From positions 130,840-194,839 of the forward strand of contig CAVVAM010000006.1 of NCBI GenBank assembly GCA_963746265.1: a stretch of 64,000 nt of DNA, read 5' to 3'. The stretch comes from Ilumatobacter sp963746265. Its GTDB lineage: Bacteria > Actinomycetota > Acidimicrobiia > Acidimicrobiales > Ilumatobacteraceae. Numbering within the stretch: the stretch's first letter is position 1; every line of letters begins with the position of its first letter. The position numbers and the translations under genes are program-made. The notes below the pieces were generated by a model. That model saw only the letters and a list, made by a program, of their open reading frames with translations. It was not told where the DNA came from and made no database searches. Positions 1-9,200 of the stretch are shown here, one piece after another.

Positions 1-37
1 GGCGTCGTGCGAGATCGTCGTGGCGCGGGGATGCCAT
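1..37 (-). CDS. Possible partial gene translationally coupled to the ParA-like gene
   Basis: Reading leftwards, an ATG at 37-35 overlaps the stop codon of the ParA-like gene as TGATG. The frame stays open for 12 codons (MASPRHDDLARR) and leaves the window. The overlap is the arrangement used elsewhere in this window between co-transcribed genes, so a downstream partner of the ParA-like ATPase is plausible. Nothing can be said of its function from 12 residues. Confidence 0.3.
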   Translation of the reverse strand, partial: MASPRHDDLARR

Positions 38-885
38 CAGACGTGCTCCGGCGTCCGGAACGGCCAGCCTTGGCGTTCGATGAGCTCGTAGGCGAGGTAC
101 CGGTAGGCGACCGCCGATCGGGCGCGAGGATGGTAGGCGCCGACCGGCATGCCGACGAGATGGGCCTCGCCGAACTTGGCGTCCTCGGGCACCTTGTTGC
201 GGAACAGCGGAACGTCGTACTCCTCGGCGATCGCGCGGATCTGGTCCTCGGCCACGCGTCGATAGACGCTGTTGCCCCAGACTCGCGTCCTGATCACACC
301 GACGACATCGGGCCGTCCGTGGGCCGCCGAACTGGCGGTCACCGCGTTGAGGATGGTGGGCAGCTCGGCGACCGGACCGGCCTCGGGTGGCATCGGGATC
401 AGCACACCGTCGACCGCGCGCAGCACGACGGCCAGCGCCGGCGACTGGTGACCGGGGGTGTCGACGAGGGTGACGTCCCATCGGGCGCGCGCCTGCGCGA
501 GCACGTCGTGCAGCCGCTCACGACCGTCGACGGTGTGGAGCTGCCGCCAGGCCATGTCGATCGAGCGTTCGTCGGCCGGCATCACGTCGAGGTTCTCGTA
601 GACGGCCGTGAGGATCGCCGCGTCGGGTCGGCAGTAGCCCATGAGCACGGCGCCGACGTCGAACGGTGGCGGCTCGACGTCGGGCAGGAACGCGCTCTGG
701 CCCATCTGGGTGTCGAGGTCGACCACGAGCGTTCGTGCTCCCGTGGCTGCTAGTTCGTGGGCCAGGTTGAACGTCAACGACGTCTTGCCGGCACCCCCCT
801 TCGAGTGCACCACAGCGAGAACGTGGCCCGAGTCGATGTGCATGTCTGCATATCTGCAGATGGCCGCCGGTTCTTGAGTCGACAT
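37..885 (-). CDS. ParA/MinD-family ATPase
   Basis: Deviant Walker A P-loop ATPase of the ParA/MinD/Soj superfamily, which acts as an ATP-dependent dimeric switch on DNA or membranes in segregation or positioning. From the ATG at 885 (282 aa) the deviant Walker A KGGAGKTS lies at residues 29-36, the A' segment LVVDLDTQMGQ follows, and the Walker B-type strand reads VTLVDTPGH. The N-terminal signature lysine of KGGxGK is present. The frame stays open upstream to 1011, adding 42 residues of low-complexity ICR-rich sequence that merely translates a DNA repeat; I therefore prefer the start at 885, or the in-frame ATG at 843. No ParB or parS is visible beside it, so it may be an orphan ParA rather than the chromosomal parA. 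The gene after it is cut by the window edge. Confidence 0.85.
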   Translation of the reverse strand: MSTQEPAAICRYADMHIDSGHVLAVVHSKGGAGKTSLTFNLAHELAATGARTLVVDLDTQMGQSAFLPDVEPPPFDVGAVLMGYCRPDAAILTAVYENLDVMPADERSIDMAWRQLHTVDGRERLHDVLAQARARWDVTLVDTPGHQSPALAVVLRAVDGVLIPMPPEAGPVAELPTILNAVTASSAAHGRPDVVGVIRTRVWGNSVYRRVAEDQIRAIAEEYDVPLFRNKVPEDAKFGEAHLVGMPVGAYHPRARSAVAYRYLAYELIERQGWPFRTPEHV

Positions 886-940
886 GTCCGAATTTCTGCA
901 TATCCGGACATGTGCAGATCTGCAGATCTGCAGATCTGCA
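841..940. repeat. Iteron-like repeats at the ParA-like gene start
   Basis: Three related copies, each beginning CATGT and ending CTGCAKAT, start at 841, 883 and 909 (21, 21 and 19 bp). The third runs into a perfect tandem TGCAGATC x3 plus TGCA (913-940). A 9-bp inverted repeat ACATGTCCG / CGGACATGT occupies 882-890 and 905-913. The array spans the likely promoter, start codon and first codons of the ParA-like gene. ParA proteins often autoregulate and ParB-type proteins bind repeats, so this is a candidate operator or centromere-like site; that role is inferred. Confidence 0.6.
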
Positions 941-1293
941 CTCGTGGCTACCCCGGCGGAGTCCGACCGACACGTCGACGGTGAGTACTGCGGACCGGCA
1001 CGGCCGGGCACCGCAGCGCTTCAGATTTCGGCGTTATCTGCCGATGGAACCCGGTGACGTCATGGTCCGACACCCGGGATGAGCACGGCATGGACGTGAA
1101 TCGATGCCCTGCCGGCGGCGCACCCCACGGGGCGCCGCCGGTACCCACGTTGCGCCCGTTCGCTGGTTCGGCGGGTGCTGCTGCGGCCCGACCGTCGTCC
1201 CCCGGAGCCTGCCCCTCGAACCCGTCGATCCGACCCTCGACGCCGGACGGGCACTTGCGTGCACACGAATCGCACGTCCGGACGATTGACGAC
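886..1293. other. Divergent intergenic region with a GC-rich hairpin
   Basis: About 400 bases separate the ParA-like gene (leftward) from the TasA-like operon (rightward). Apart from the repeats running to 940, the one clear structure is a perfect 10-bp inverted repeat, 1112-1121 pairing with 1132-1141, around a 10-base loop. It has no T-run, so it is not a convincing intrinsic terminator and could be an attenuator or operator. I see no supported gene and no riboswitch I can recognise. An in-frame ATG at 1054 would add 80 residues of compositionally poor sequence to the next gene and is not favoured. Confidence 0.4.
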
Positions 1294-1935
1294 ATGGACC
1301 GATGGGTTCCGGCGCGCGCTTCGACGCCGACGACGGCAGCGAGGGCGCGGCTCCGCGCCCTGTTGAGCGCGCTCGTCGCCATCGGTCTGATCTCCGCCAC
1401 GATGGTCGTCGCCGCCAAGACGGTGTCGACGTCGTCGGCACGAGTTGCCGCTTCGACGTCGACCGGCGGATTCCTGACGGCCGGCACGGTCGACATCGTT
1501 CGGGCCGACGGCAGCGCCTCGCTCCTCTTCGACGCCGACAACCTCTACCCGGGACGAGTCGTGGTGGGTTGCGTGGTGCTCGAGTACGGCGGCTCGGTGC
1601 CTGCGGCGCTTCGGCTCCACGGTGACCGGGGACGCGGCACGGGACTCGACGACTACGTCGACCTGACGCTCACCACGTCGGCGCGCGAAACCTGCCCGAC
1701 GGAACACGGCGTGGACGACGTGACGAGCGCTGACCCGGCAGAGGAGCTCTTCCGCGGTCGTCTCAGCGAACTCTGGAGTGAGCACGCCACATACGCCACC
1801 GGTGTCGATCTCGCCACGTCGGTCGTGCCCGGTGACCGACTCGTGATCGAGGCCGTCGCCGTCGTGGTCGACGACGATCGAGCCGCCGGGCTCACGACCG
1901 ATTTCGTGCTCACGATCGAGGGTCGGCCGACGTGA
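1294..1935 (+). CDS. TasA/CalY-type (camelysin family) exported protein 1
   Basis: Small exported protein (213 aa from the ATG at 1294) of the TasA/CalY/camelysin type, the fibre-forming surface proteins whose signal peptides are processed by SipW. The N-terminus has a basic stretch and a hydrophobic core (LRALLSALVAIGLISATMVVAA). It is followed at once by the family hallmark FLTAGTVDI, which recurs in three neighbours (equivalent to FASGTLDL of Bacillus TasA). Two cysteines in the mature part (VVGCVVLEY, RETCPTEH) could form a disulphide. The stop overlaps the GTG start of the signal peptidase fusion (GTGA at 1932-1935), so the two are co-translated. The start lacks a clear Shine-Dalgarno; ATG 1294 was chosen because it places the hydrophobic core about 15 residues in. 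The TasA-type call rests on motif and context, as the sequence is divergent. Confidence 0.72.
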   Translation: MDRWVPARASTPTTAARARLRALLSALVAIGLISATMVVAAKTVSTSSARVAASTSTGGFLTAGTVDIVRADGSASLLFDADNLYPGRVVVGCVVLEYGGSVPAALRLHGDRGRGTGLDDYVDLTLTTSARETCPTEHGVDDVTSADPAEELFRGRLSELWSEHATYATGVDLATSVVPGDRLVIEAVAVVVDDDRAAGLTTDFVLTIEGRPT

Positions 1936-4900
1936 TCGCCAACGTCGTCGTGTGGATCAGGGTGAACCTGTGGTCGAGCCTCCGGCAGGTGATCGTGCTC
2001 GTCAGTTGGGCGGCGGTGTACCTGATCGTCCTCCTGGCGGCCTTCGCCGGATTGATCAAGGTGGCGACCGGATGGGACGCCGTCGTGGTCACGAGCGGCT
2101 CGATGTCACCCAAGCTGCGCAGCGGCGACGTCATCTTCATCGACGAACATCCGGCGGATCTGCTCGGTCAACGATCGGTGATCACCTTCCGAACCGACCG
2201 GGACGAGGGCGATCTCGTCACGCATCGAGTCTTCGAGACGCGTGTCGCCGACGAGTCGTACGTGACCAAGGGCGACGCCAACCCAACGCCCGACGCCGAG
2301 CTCGTCCACCGGGATCAGGTGGTCGGAGTGGGGCGGCTCGTCGTTCCGTTCCTCGGACTCCCGGTCGTCTGGGCCGCGCAGGGCGACATCGCCGCCCTCG
2401 CCGCGCTGGTGGTGCTCGCGACCGCCGCCGGTGTCGCGGTCGTCGTGAACGTCCGTCAGGGGCGCAGGGCTCTCTCCGACGGAGCCGACCGGTTCTCGGC
2501 CACCGCACAGCGAAGCATCAGTCGGGTACGAGTGGTCGTCGCCCTGATGGTCGCCATGCAGCTGGTCGCCGACGACCGTCAGTTCCAGCTCGCCACCGCC
2601 GGTCTGAGCCGCGTCCAGACGCTGTCGATCGCCCTGCTCGCGTTGATGGCGGTCAGCCTCTTGGGGAGGTATCGAGCGCAGGTCGCATCGGAGACCCGGG
2701 CACGGCGTCTGGCGATGCTCGAGTTGGTCGGCGACACCGTGGTCGTCGTCTTCTTCGTCGCTGCGAGCGGTGGCTCCGGCATCGTGTGGGTGCTGATGGC
2801 CCTCCCGATCATCGAGGCCGCGATCCACTTCCGGCTCACCGGGGCGTTCGTGCACTGGATGCTGATGAGCGCGCTGGTGGTCTCGACGTTCTTCTGGATC
2901 AACGTCGCAGCCGGCACGCCGCAGAACCTGCTGCTGGACGACCTCGAACAGCTCGTGGACCGACTCGGCGTGCTGCTGCTCGTGGTGATCCCGGGCTCGT
3001 ACCTCGCGGAGCAGTTGCTCGGTGAGGTGTTGAACCAACGGCGCGCCACGGGTCGTGCTCGTGAACGGAGCCGGATCATCGAACACGTCACGACGGCCGG
3101 CCGCGAAGTCACCCGGCTGGGCGGCGAGCTCTTCGAAACACTGGTTGCCTCGACGCACGAGCTGGGCTTCGAGGCGGTCGACGCTTGGGTCGGCGACCCG
3201 TCGCACGGGTGGCGCCTCCTCGCCTCCAGTGACGGCGCAGACCAACTGCTGCCACCTCCGGGTGAGTCCGGCAGTTCGCTCCGTCGTGACGATCTCGAAC
3301 TGAGCGAGGTCGTGATCGACGCCGACGACTCGGATCCCGACGAAGTGGAGTCGCTCGACGCCGTCGGTGCCGAGGCGGTGCTCCGCGTCACGCTCGCGCG
3401 GCAGGATGAGCTCCACGTCGTGCTCCGCGCGGCCACCGCCAGCTTCAGCGACGACCCGACGAGTCAGATCATGGCGCTGCGGCTGTTGAGTGGTCAGGCG
3501 GCGGTCGCACTCCAGAACGAGCAGCTGCTCGCCGAGTTGCGTGAGACCCACTCCGAGCTCGAGCACCAGGCGATGTACGACCCGCTCACCGGTCTCGCGA
3601 ATCGCGCTCACTTCGTCGGCTTGCTGGGCGATGCGTTGCGCGAGGAGCACGATGGCGTGGGAACGAATCTCACCACGGTGATGTTCCTCGACCTCAACGG
3701 CTTCAAGGCGGTCAACGATCGACTCGGCCACAACGCCGGTGACGACCTGCTCGCCGGCGTCGGCAGACGCCTCGTCGACGCAGTCGACGGTCGCGGCGTC
3801 GTCGCCCGGCTCGGCGGCGACGAGTTCACGGTGCTCCTCGATCGGGGCCTCGATGCCGTGGTCGCGACCGAGCTCGCCGACGCCATTCACCTCGCGCTGA
3901 GCGAGCCGTTCCAGATCGCCGACAGCCGTGCGCACGTCGGCACCAGTGTCGGTATCGCCCACTCCGAGCCGTTCATCGGCGTCAGCGAGATGCTTCGCCG
4001 AGCCGACGTGGCGATGTACACCGCGAAGGCGTCGAAGTCGGCGTGGCGAACCATGACGTACCGGGTCGAGCTCGAGGAGAACGAGCGACGATCCGAGCGG
4101 CTGGCGATCGACTTCCCGATCGCACTTCGAGCCGGAGAACTGCATCTCGCCTACCAGCCGATCGTCGACCTCGGCACCACGTCCATCGTCGGGGTCGAGG
4201 CGCTGATCCGGTGGCAGCATCCCGACCTCGGACCGATCCCGGCGCCGTCGATCCTCGACACGGCAGAGGCCACCGGACGCGTCGACGAGCTCAACGCCTG
4301 GGTCTTCGAGACCGCGCTGACCCAGGTGGTCGGGTGTTGCCCCGGGGGTGACTCCGCGCCGTTCATCGCCGTCAACGTCTCACCGCACGAGCTGGAGCTC
4401 GACACCCTGGTCGACAACATGCTGGCGGCGCTGGCGACATCGGGAGCTCCGCCCTCCCGCGTCGTCGTCGAGCTCAGCGAACGTATCGTTGCCGAGGCGC
4501 GCGGAGCGATCGGCAACGTCAATCGACTGACCGCACTCGGCATCGATCTGGCATTGGACGACTTCGGTCAGGGCCAGACGTCGCTGGCCCACCTGCGTGG
4601 ACTCCCGATCGGCTACCTGAAGCTCGATCGACTGTTCGTCCAGCACGCCGGGGAGTCGACGGATGATCGAAAGATCCTGGGTTCGGTGGTCGGTCTCGCT
4701 CACGATCTCGGATTCTCGGTGATCGCCGAGGGCATCGAGACGCCTGATCATCATGCGATCGTCGCCGACGAGGGGGCCGATCTGGGGCAGGGCTACGGGC
4801 TGTATCGCCCGATGGCGATCGCCGACCTGCGGGAATTGCTCGACGCACGGTCGCCGGCCGCCGCGCCGCCGCCTGACGCACCCGACAGAGCGATGGCCGC

Positions 4901-4955
4901 CTTCGCCACGACCGACGTCTCCCACCACCGGCCGAAGACGGAACAGGTCGGCTGA
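1932..4955 (+). CDS. SipW-type signal peptidase fused to GAF-GGDEF-EAL c-di-GMP module
   Basis: A 1007-aa membrane protein (GTG start). Residues 1-175 are a SipW/archaeal-type (S26B) signal peptidase. TM helix about 20-45 is followed by TSGSMSP with nucleophile Ser57, then THRV with His98 in place of the lysine of Gram-negative LepB, then GDANPTPD (114-121) and a second TM at 152-173. Residues 199-360 hold about five more hydrophobic helices. A GAF-like segment (about 380-535), a GGDEF domain (about 545-705; intact GGDEF at 628-632) and an EAL domain (about 725-970) follow. The EAL residues E756, N815, E847, D876/D877, K897, E933 and Q953 are all present. The cyclase inhibitory RxxD is absent from its usual place (DGRG at 619-622). 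Orientation predicts the protease outside and the nucleotide domains inside. It overlaps both neighbours, which are TasA-like substrates. Intact motifs suggest possible synthesis and hydrolysis of c-di-GMP; actual activity is unknown. Confidence 0.9.
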   Translation: MIANVVVWIRVNLWSSLRQVIVLVSWAAVYLIVLLAAFAGLIKVATGWDAVVVTSGSMSPKLRSGDVIFIDEHPADLLGQRSVITFRTDRDEGDLVTHRVFETRVADESYVTKGDANPTPDAELVHRDQVVGVGRLVVPFLGLPVVWAAQGDIAALAALVVLATAAGVAVVVNVRQGRRALSDGADRFSATAQRSISRVRVVVALMVAMQLVADDRQFQLATAGLSRVQTLSIALLALMAVSLLGRYRAQVASETRARRLAMLELVGDTVVVVFFVAASGGSGIVWVLMALPIIEAAIHFRLTGAFVHWMLMSALVVSTFFWINVAAGTPQNLLLDDLEQLVDRLGVLLLVVIPGSYLAEQLLGEVLNQRRATGRARERSRIIEHVTTAGREVTRLGGELFETLVASTHELGFEAVDAWVGDPSHGWRLLASSDGADQLLPPPGESGSSLRRDDLELSEVVIDADDSDPDEVESLDAVGAEAVLRVTLARQDELHVVLRAATASFSDDPTSQIMALRLLSGQAAVALQNEQLLAELRETHSELEHQAMYDPLTGLANRAHFVGLLGDALREEHDGVGTNLTTVMFLDLNGFKAVNDRLGHNAGDDLLAGVGRRLVDAVDGRGVVARLGGDEFTVLLDRGLDAVVATELADAIHLALSEPFQIADSRAHVGTSVGIAHSEPFIGVSEMLRRADVAMYTAKASKSAWRTMTYRVELEENERRSERLAIDFPIALRAGELHLAYQPIVDLGTTSIVGVEALIRWQHPDLGPIPAPSILDTAEATGRVDELNAWVFETALTQVVGCCPGGDSAPFIAVNVSPHELELDTLVDNMLAALATSGAPPSRVVVELSERIVAEARGAIGNVNRLTALGIDLALDDFGQGQTSLAHLRGLPIGYLKLDRLFVQHAGESTDDRKILGSVVGLAHDLGFSVIAEGIETPDHHAIVADEGADLGQGYGLYRPMAIADLRELLDARSPAAAPPPDAPDRAMAAFATTDVSHHRPKTEQVG

Positions 4956-5566
4956 TGGCGCGCCCACTCGCCGATCTCCACCCGTCCGGACTTGACGACG
5001 CGGCCACGACGCACGAGCTGCGTGTCACGAGGCGAACCAGTCGGTCGTTCGCAGCGGCCGTCTCGGTGCTGCTGCTGGCGACCGTCGTCGTGAACCGGTC
5101 GGGCGCGGCACTGACGAGCTCGACGGCGGACTCCGCGTCGGTGATGACGTCGGGAACGATCGAGATCGGTGATGACGACGAGGGGCGTTCACTGTTCGAT
5201 CTCCGCGATCTCGTCCCGGCCCGACCCGTCACCCGGTGTCTCGAGGTCGCGTACACCGGCTCGATCCTGCCGGTGACCCTGACGGTGCGCGCCGAGGCCG
5301 AGGGTTCGCTGGCGCAATTCCTGGACGTGTCCATCGACGAGGGACGAGGTGGCGGATTCGAGTCGTGCGACGGGTTCGTCTCGTCGCAGGCCGTCTACCG
5401 CGGCACCCTCGACGACCTCGTCGAGCAGTCCTGGCTCGAGGTGAGCGAGGTCGTGAACACCGGTGACCGACGGAGCTTCCGGATCGAGGTCGCGGTGCAG
5501 GATCGCCAGGAAGCCCTCGGACGCGAGACGACGATGGAGTTGGCGTGGGAGGTGGCGCCGTCATGA
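4955..5566 (+). CDS. TasA/CalY-type exported protein 2
   Basis: 203-aa exported protein beginning at an ATG that shares one base with the previous stop (TGATG). A long n-region (about 30 residues, basic at RVTRRTSR) precedes the hydrophobic core SFAAAVSVLLLATVVV. The mature sequence then runs into VMTSGTIEI, the divergent version here of the TasA/CalY GTVDI motif. The rest is a predicted beta-rich domain with two cysteines (TRCLEV, ESCDGF) spaced as in the first TasA-like protein of the operon. That makes the two likely paralogues. It is probably a substrate of one of the two SipW-type peptidases encoded on either side. Its role as a fibre subunit or accessory subunit (TapA-like) is inferred from position. 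Confidence 0.7.
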   Translation: MARPLADLHPSGLDDAATTHELRVTRRTSRSFAAAVSVLLLATVVVNRSGAALTSSTADSASVMTSGTIEIGDDDEGRSLFDLRDLVPARPVTRCLEVAYTGSILPVTLTVRAEAEGSLAQFLDVSIDEGRGGGFESCDGFVSSQAVYRGTLDDLVEQSWLEVSEVVNTGDRRSFRIEVAVQDRQEALGRETTMELAWEVAPS

Positions 5567-6204
5567 CAGCCGGCGAAGTCGTTCGCCGCTGGGCCTGGTC
5601 GGGTCTCGTCCTCGCATTGTTCGCGGGGGCACTGGGCGTGTTGGGCTGGACGTGGACCACGATGCAGGGTTCGTCCGCAGCCTTCGCCGACACCGAGGAG
5701 TTCGCCGGCAACCATCTCGGCGCCGGCACGGTCGACATCGCTGTCGGCGCGGGCACCGTCGGGTTCGCGGCTGTCAACATGGCTGCAGGTGATGCGGCGA
5801 CCGGACGTCTCGAGATCGTCAACGGTGGCACCCTGCCGCTCCGGTTCGGGCTGTCCGCTTCGGCACCTGACGGCCCCCTCCGCGGCGTGCTCGAGCTCAT
5901 CGCATGGCGCGGGACCTCGACCTGCGCGAGTGAGCCGCCGGCGTCCGTCGTCACGTGGCGACCGCTCGCCGACACAGCGCTGCAGACCGGCGCGACGACG
6001 TCCGGCTCGCCGACCTCCGGCCGACTGGCGCCGGGCGAGTCGGTGCTGGTGTGCATGTCTGGTTCGTTGCCCCTCTCGGCGTCGAGTTCGGTCCAGGGTC
6101 GGCGTCTCGACCTCCTCCTCACCGTGGACGCGGTGCACGACATCGACGCCTCCGGGGCTCCGGACGAGAACGGCGTCGTGCCGACCGTCGGAGGTGTGGG
6201 ATGA
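5563..6204 (+). CDS. TasA/CalY-type exported protein 3
   Basis: 213-aa protein starting at the ATG of an ATGA overlap with the previous gene; an upstream in-frame ATG at 5545 would only add six residues. A short basic n-region (EVVRRWAW) precedes a hydrophobic helix (SGLVLALFAGALGVLGWTW). It then reads AFADTEEFAGNHLGAGTVDI, which closely follows the TasA/CalY pattern of an aromatic residue, an acidic TD/ND and the GTVDI strand. The mature domain has a cysteine pair (STCAS, LVCMSG). It sits immediately before the second SipW-type peptidase and overlaps it, suggesting stoichiometric coupling of substrate and processing enzyme. Confidence 0.75.
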   Translation: MTAGEVVRRWAWSGLVLALFAGALGVLGWTWTTMQGSSAAFADTEEFAGNHLGAGTVDIAVGAGTVGFAAVNMAAGDAATGRLEIVNGGTLPLRFGLSASAPDGPLRGVLELIAWRGTSTCASEPPASVVTWRPLADTALQTGATTSGSPTSGRLAPGESVLVCMSGSLPLSASSSVQGRRLDLLLTVDAVHDIDASGAPDENGVVPTVGGVG

Positions 6205-9200
6205 GCGTCGCCACGCTGGTTCGCCGCTGGGTCCCGATCCTGACGACCGCAGTCATGGCGTTGACGATCGCGGGCGTCGTGGTCGTGTTCGGCGCACTCG
6301 CTTTCGGCTATCGACCGGTCGTCATCACGACCGGGAGCATGGGCGACGCCGCCCCGACCGGGTCGCTCGTCGTGGCGGCGCCCCGTGCGGTCGACGACAT
6401 CGCGGCCGGGGACGTCGTGGTGATGCGGCGACCCGGCGCAGCACCGGTCACTCACCGGGTGGTCTCGATCGAACGGGCCGACGAACGGCCGTTCGCGATC
6501 ACGCGGGGTGACGCCAACTCGGACGTCGATCCGCTGCCGTACCCGCTCGGTGACGACGAGCTGGTCGCACGCTGGGTGGTGCCGGGATTCGGCAGCGCCC
6601 TGGCGGCCCTGCGCGACCCGCGCCTCCTACTCGGGGCGATGAGCCTGCTGATGGCCGTGGGTGCCGGCTGGTGGCTCCGCCGGATCTGGTCGGGTTCGCG
6701 TTCCGATGCACCGGCCCCATCCGACGACGTCCGGGACGATCCCGAGCATCGTGATGATCGCGACGTCGATCGAGACGACGAGGACCCTCACCTGCCGTCG
6801 GGACCCGAATCCGCGTCGGTCGCGACGCCGGAGCCACCGGTCGCGACGCCGGAGCCGTCGGTCGTGACGTCGGCGACGTCGAGCGGGGCGCGAGGCGTGA
6901 GCCGGATGCAGGTGGGTGCGACGATGACGCTGGCGTCAGTGCTGGTGTGCGTCGGCGTGGTGTGGTCGCTGCACTCGGCCAGTCTGGCCGTCGACTCCAA
7001 TCTCTTCGGGACCGCCGACTGCTTCGGTGCGCAACTCCGGTCTGTGCAATCGGGTGAGACGGTGCACGCGACGAGCGGCGTCGTCGCCGCTCCGATCGCC
7101 GCCGTCGATCCGTCACGGTCGTTCGTCATGGCCTCGGTCCGGAGTTCCAGCAATGACGTCGCCGACAGTGTGGTGCGCGTGCGACTCGCCGGGAACACCA
7201 CGGTCGAGCTCCGCCGTGAGAGCGACGCCGCGACCCCGCCGCCCGTGACGGTCGCCTGGTCGGTCGTCGAGTACGAGTGCGGTCTGGCGGTGCAGCGCGG
7301 CGTCGTCGCCGGCGACGGATCGAACCAGGTCGATGTCCCGATCACACCCGTGGACACGGCGTCGAGCTTCGTGCTGGCCAACCACCTCGCCCCGGCGAAC
7401 ACGCCCGACTTCGGTGCGAACGAGCTCTACGTGGCCGAGCTCTCGTCGCCTGGCACGGTGTCGATCCGTGGCGCGGGCAGCGCCGCCTTCGCGGCGGATC
7501 AGTCGTTCGCGTGGCAGGTCGTGACGTTCCAGCACGCCTCGGAGATCGATGTGCAGACCGTCGCCGCGACGTTCGGGGTCGGCGACACGTCGGACACCGT
7601 GACGTTGCCCACCCCGGTCGATCCCGACACCACGTTCCTGACGACGTTCGTCACCAGCGACGCAACCGGTGCCGACATCGGCGAACGGCTGGTCCGGGCA
7701 CGACTCGTCGATGCCACGACGGTCGCCGTGGATCGTTCCGTCGCCGGCGACCCCGTCGACGTGCACATCCAGGTGGTGACGCTGATGGACGGTACGACGG
7801 TCCGGCACGGCACCGTCGATCTGGTCGCCGGTGTCGGCAGCCGGGACGTCGCCGTCGCACCCGTCGATCCGGCCCGTTCGACCGCGATCTCGACGGTCGC
7901 CGTCCCCGGCTTGGTCGCGGGCGGCATGACCGATCACGTCGTCGACGACGTGGTCGGCGAAGCCAGCGCGACGTTCGCGTTGAGCGGCCCGTCGACCGTG
8001 ACGATCACTCGTGATGCGACGGCGTCGAACGCCTCGTTCGGTTGGCAGGTCATCGAGTGGGCCGGTCCGAGTTGGTGGGACCCCGACTACACCTTCCGTC
8101 AGCGGATCGTCGTCGACTCGACCGTGGCCGCCCCCGGCGACTACACCGTCTCGCTCCCGATCGATCATGCCGCCCTGATCTCGTCGGATCTCTCCCTGGC
8201 GAGCGGCGACGATCTTCGCATCCTCCGCTGGGACGGCTCGTCGTGGATCGAACTCGACCGCGTGCTCGACGACGACTCGGCGTGGGCACTGAACGACACG
8301 ACCGTGAGGTTCCGCACCACCGACCCGATCGCCGCCGGCCAGAACCAGATCTACTGGCTCTACATGGCCAACCCGGCGGCCGGCGCAGCACCGAGCGACC
8401 CCGAGGCCGTGTATCTGCTCGTCGAGGACTTCGAGACCGGCGACCTCGGCGACTTCGAGGACCGCACCGCCGGGACCGGCTGGTACTCGGCCTCGCCCTG
8501 GACCCGTCGCATCCAGCTCACGATCCCCGCCGGGGCCGTCGGCTCGACCCTGTCGGACTTCCCCCTGCTCGTTTCGATCGCCGACGCCGATCTGGCCGCC
8601 AATGCCCAGCCGGACGGCTCCGACATCCGCTTCACCTCCGCCGACGGGACGACCGATCTCTCACACGAGATCGAGGCCTATGACCCGGGCACCGGCTCCC
8701 TCACCGCCTGGGTCCGGGTGCCGACCGTGTCGGCTTCGACCGCGACCACCGTGCATCTGTACTACGGCGCCGTCGACGCCCCCTCCCGGGAGGATGTGCA
8801 CGGCACCTGGAGTGACGAGGTCGAGGCGGCGTGGCACCTCGACCGCGATCCGGCGGGCACCGCACCGCAGCTGGACGACTCGTCGCAACGCAACCACGAC
8901 GGGCTCTCGATCGGGGCGATGACGGGGGCCGACCTGGTTCCCGGGCTCGTCGGAAGGGCGATCCATTTGGACGGCACCGACGACGGGTTCCAGGTCGATC
9001 GCATGGATCTGGAGGGACGCACGGCGTTCACGATCTCCGCGTGGGTCCGGTTGGACGCCTCCTCCACCGACGCGAGCGTCTTCAGCAAGGCAGACGACGC
9101 CTCGAACCGTCAGGTCGACCTCGTCGTGGGCAGCGGCGGCAGCGTGAGCGCCCGACTACTGCTGGACGGTGGCGAGGTGCAGGCCAGCTCGGCCGCAGCG

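Noticed and set aside
7..753. A 248-codon plus-strand frame opposite the ParA-like gene
   Set aside because: It is the complement of a frame with clear ATPase motifs and shows no family features of its own.
886..1293. A c-di-GMP riboswitch upstream of the TasA-like operon
   Set aside because: Tempting because of the GGDEF-EAL protein downstream, but I could not find the conserved core of either known class, only a simple GC hairpin.
2106..4220. A 704-codon minus-strand frame opposite the SipW-GGDEF-EAL gene
   Set aside because: Low-complexity His/Asp/Arg/Gly-rich translation; the plus strand carries all catalytic motifs.
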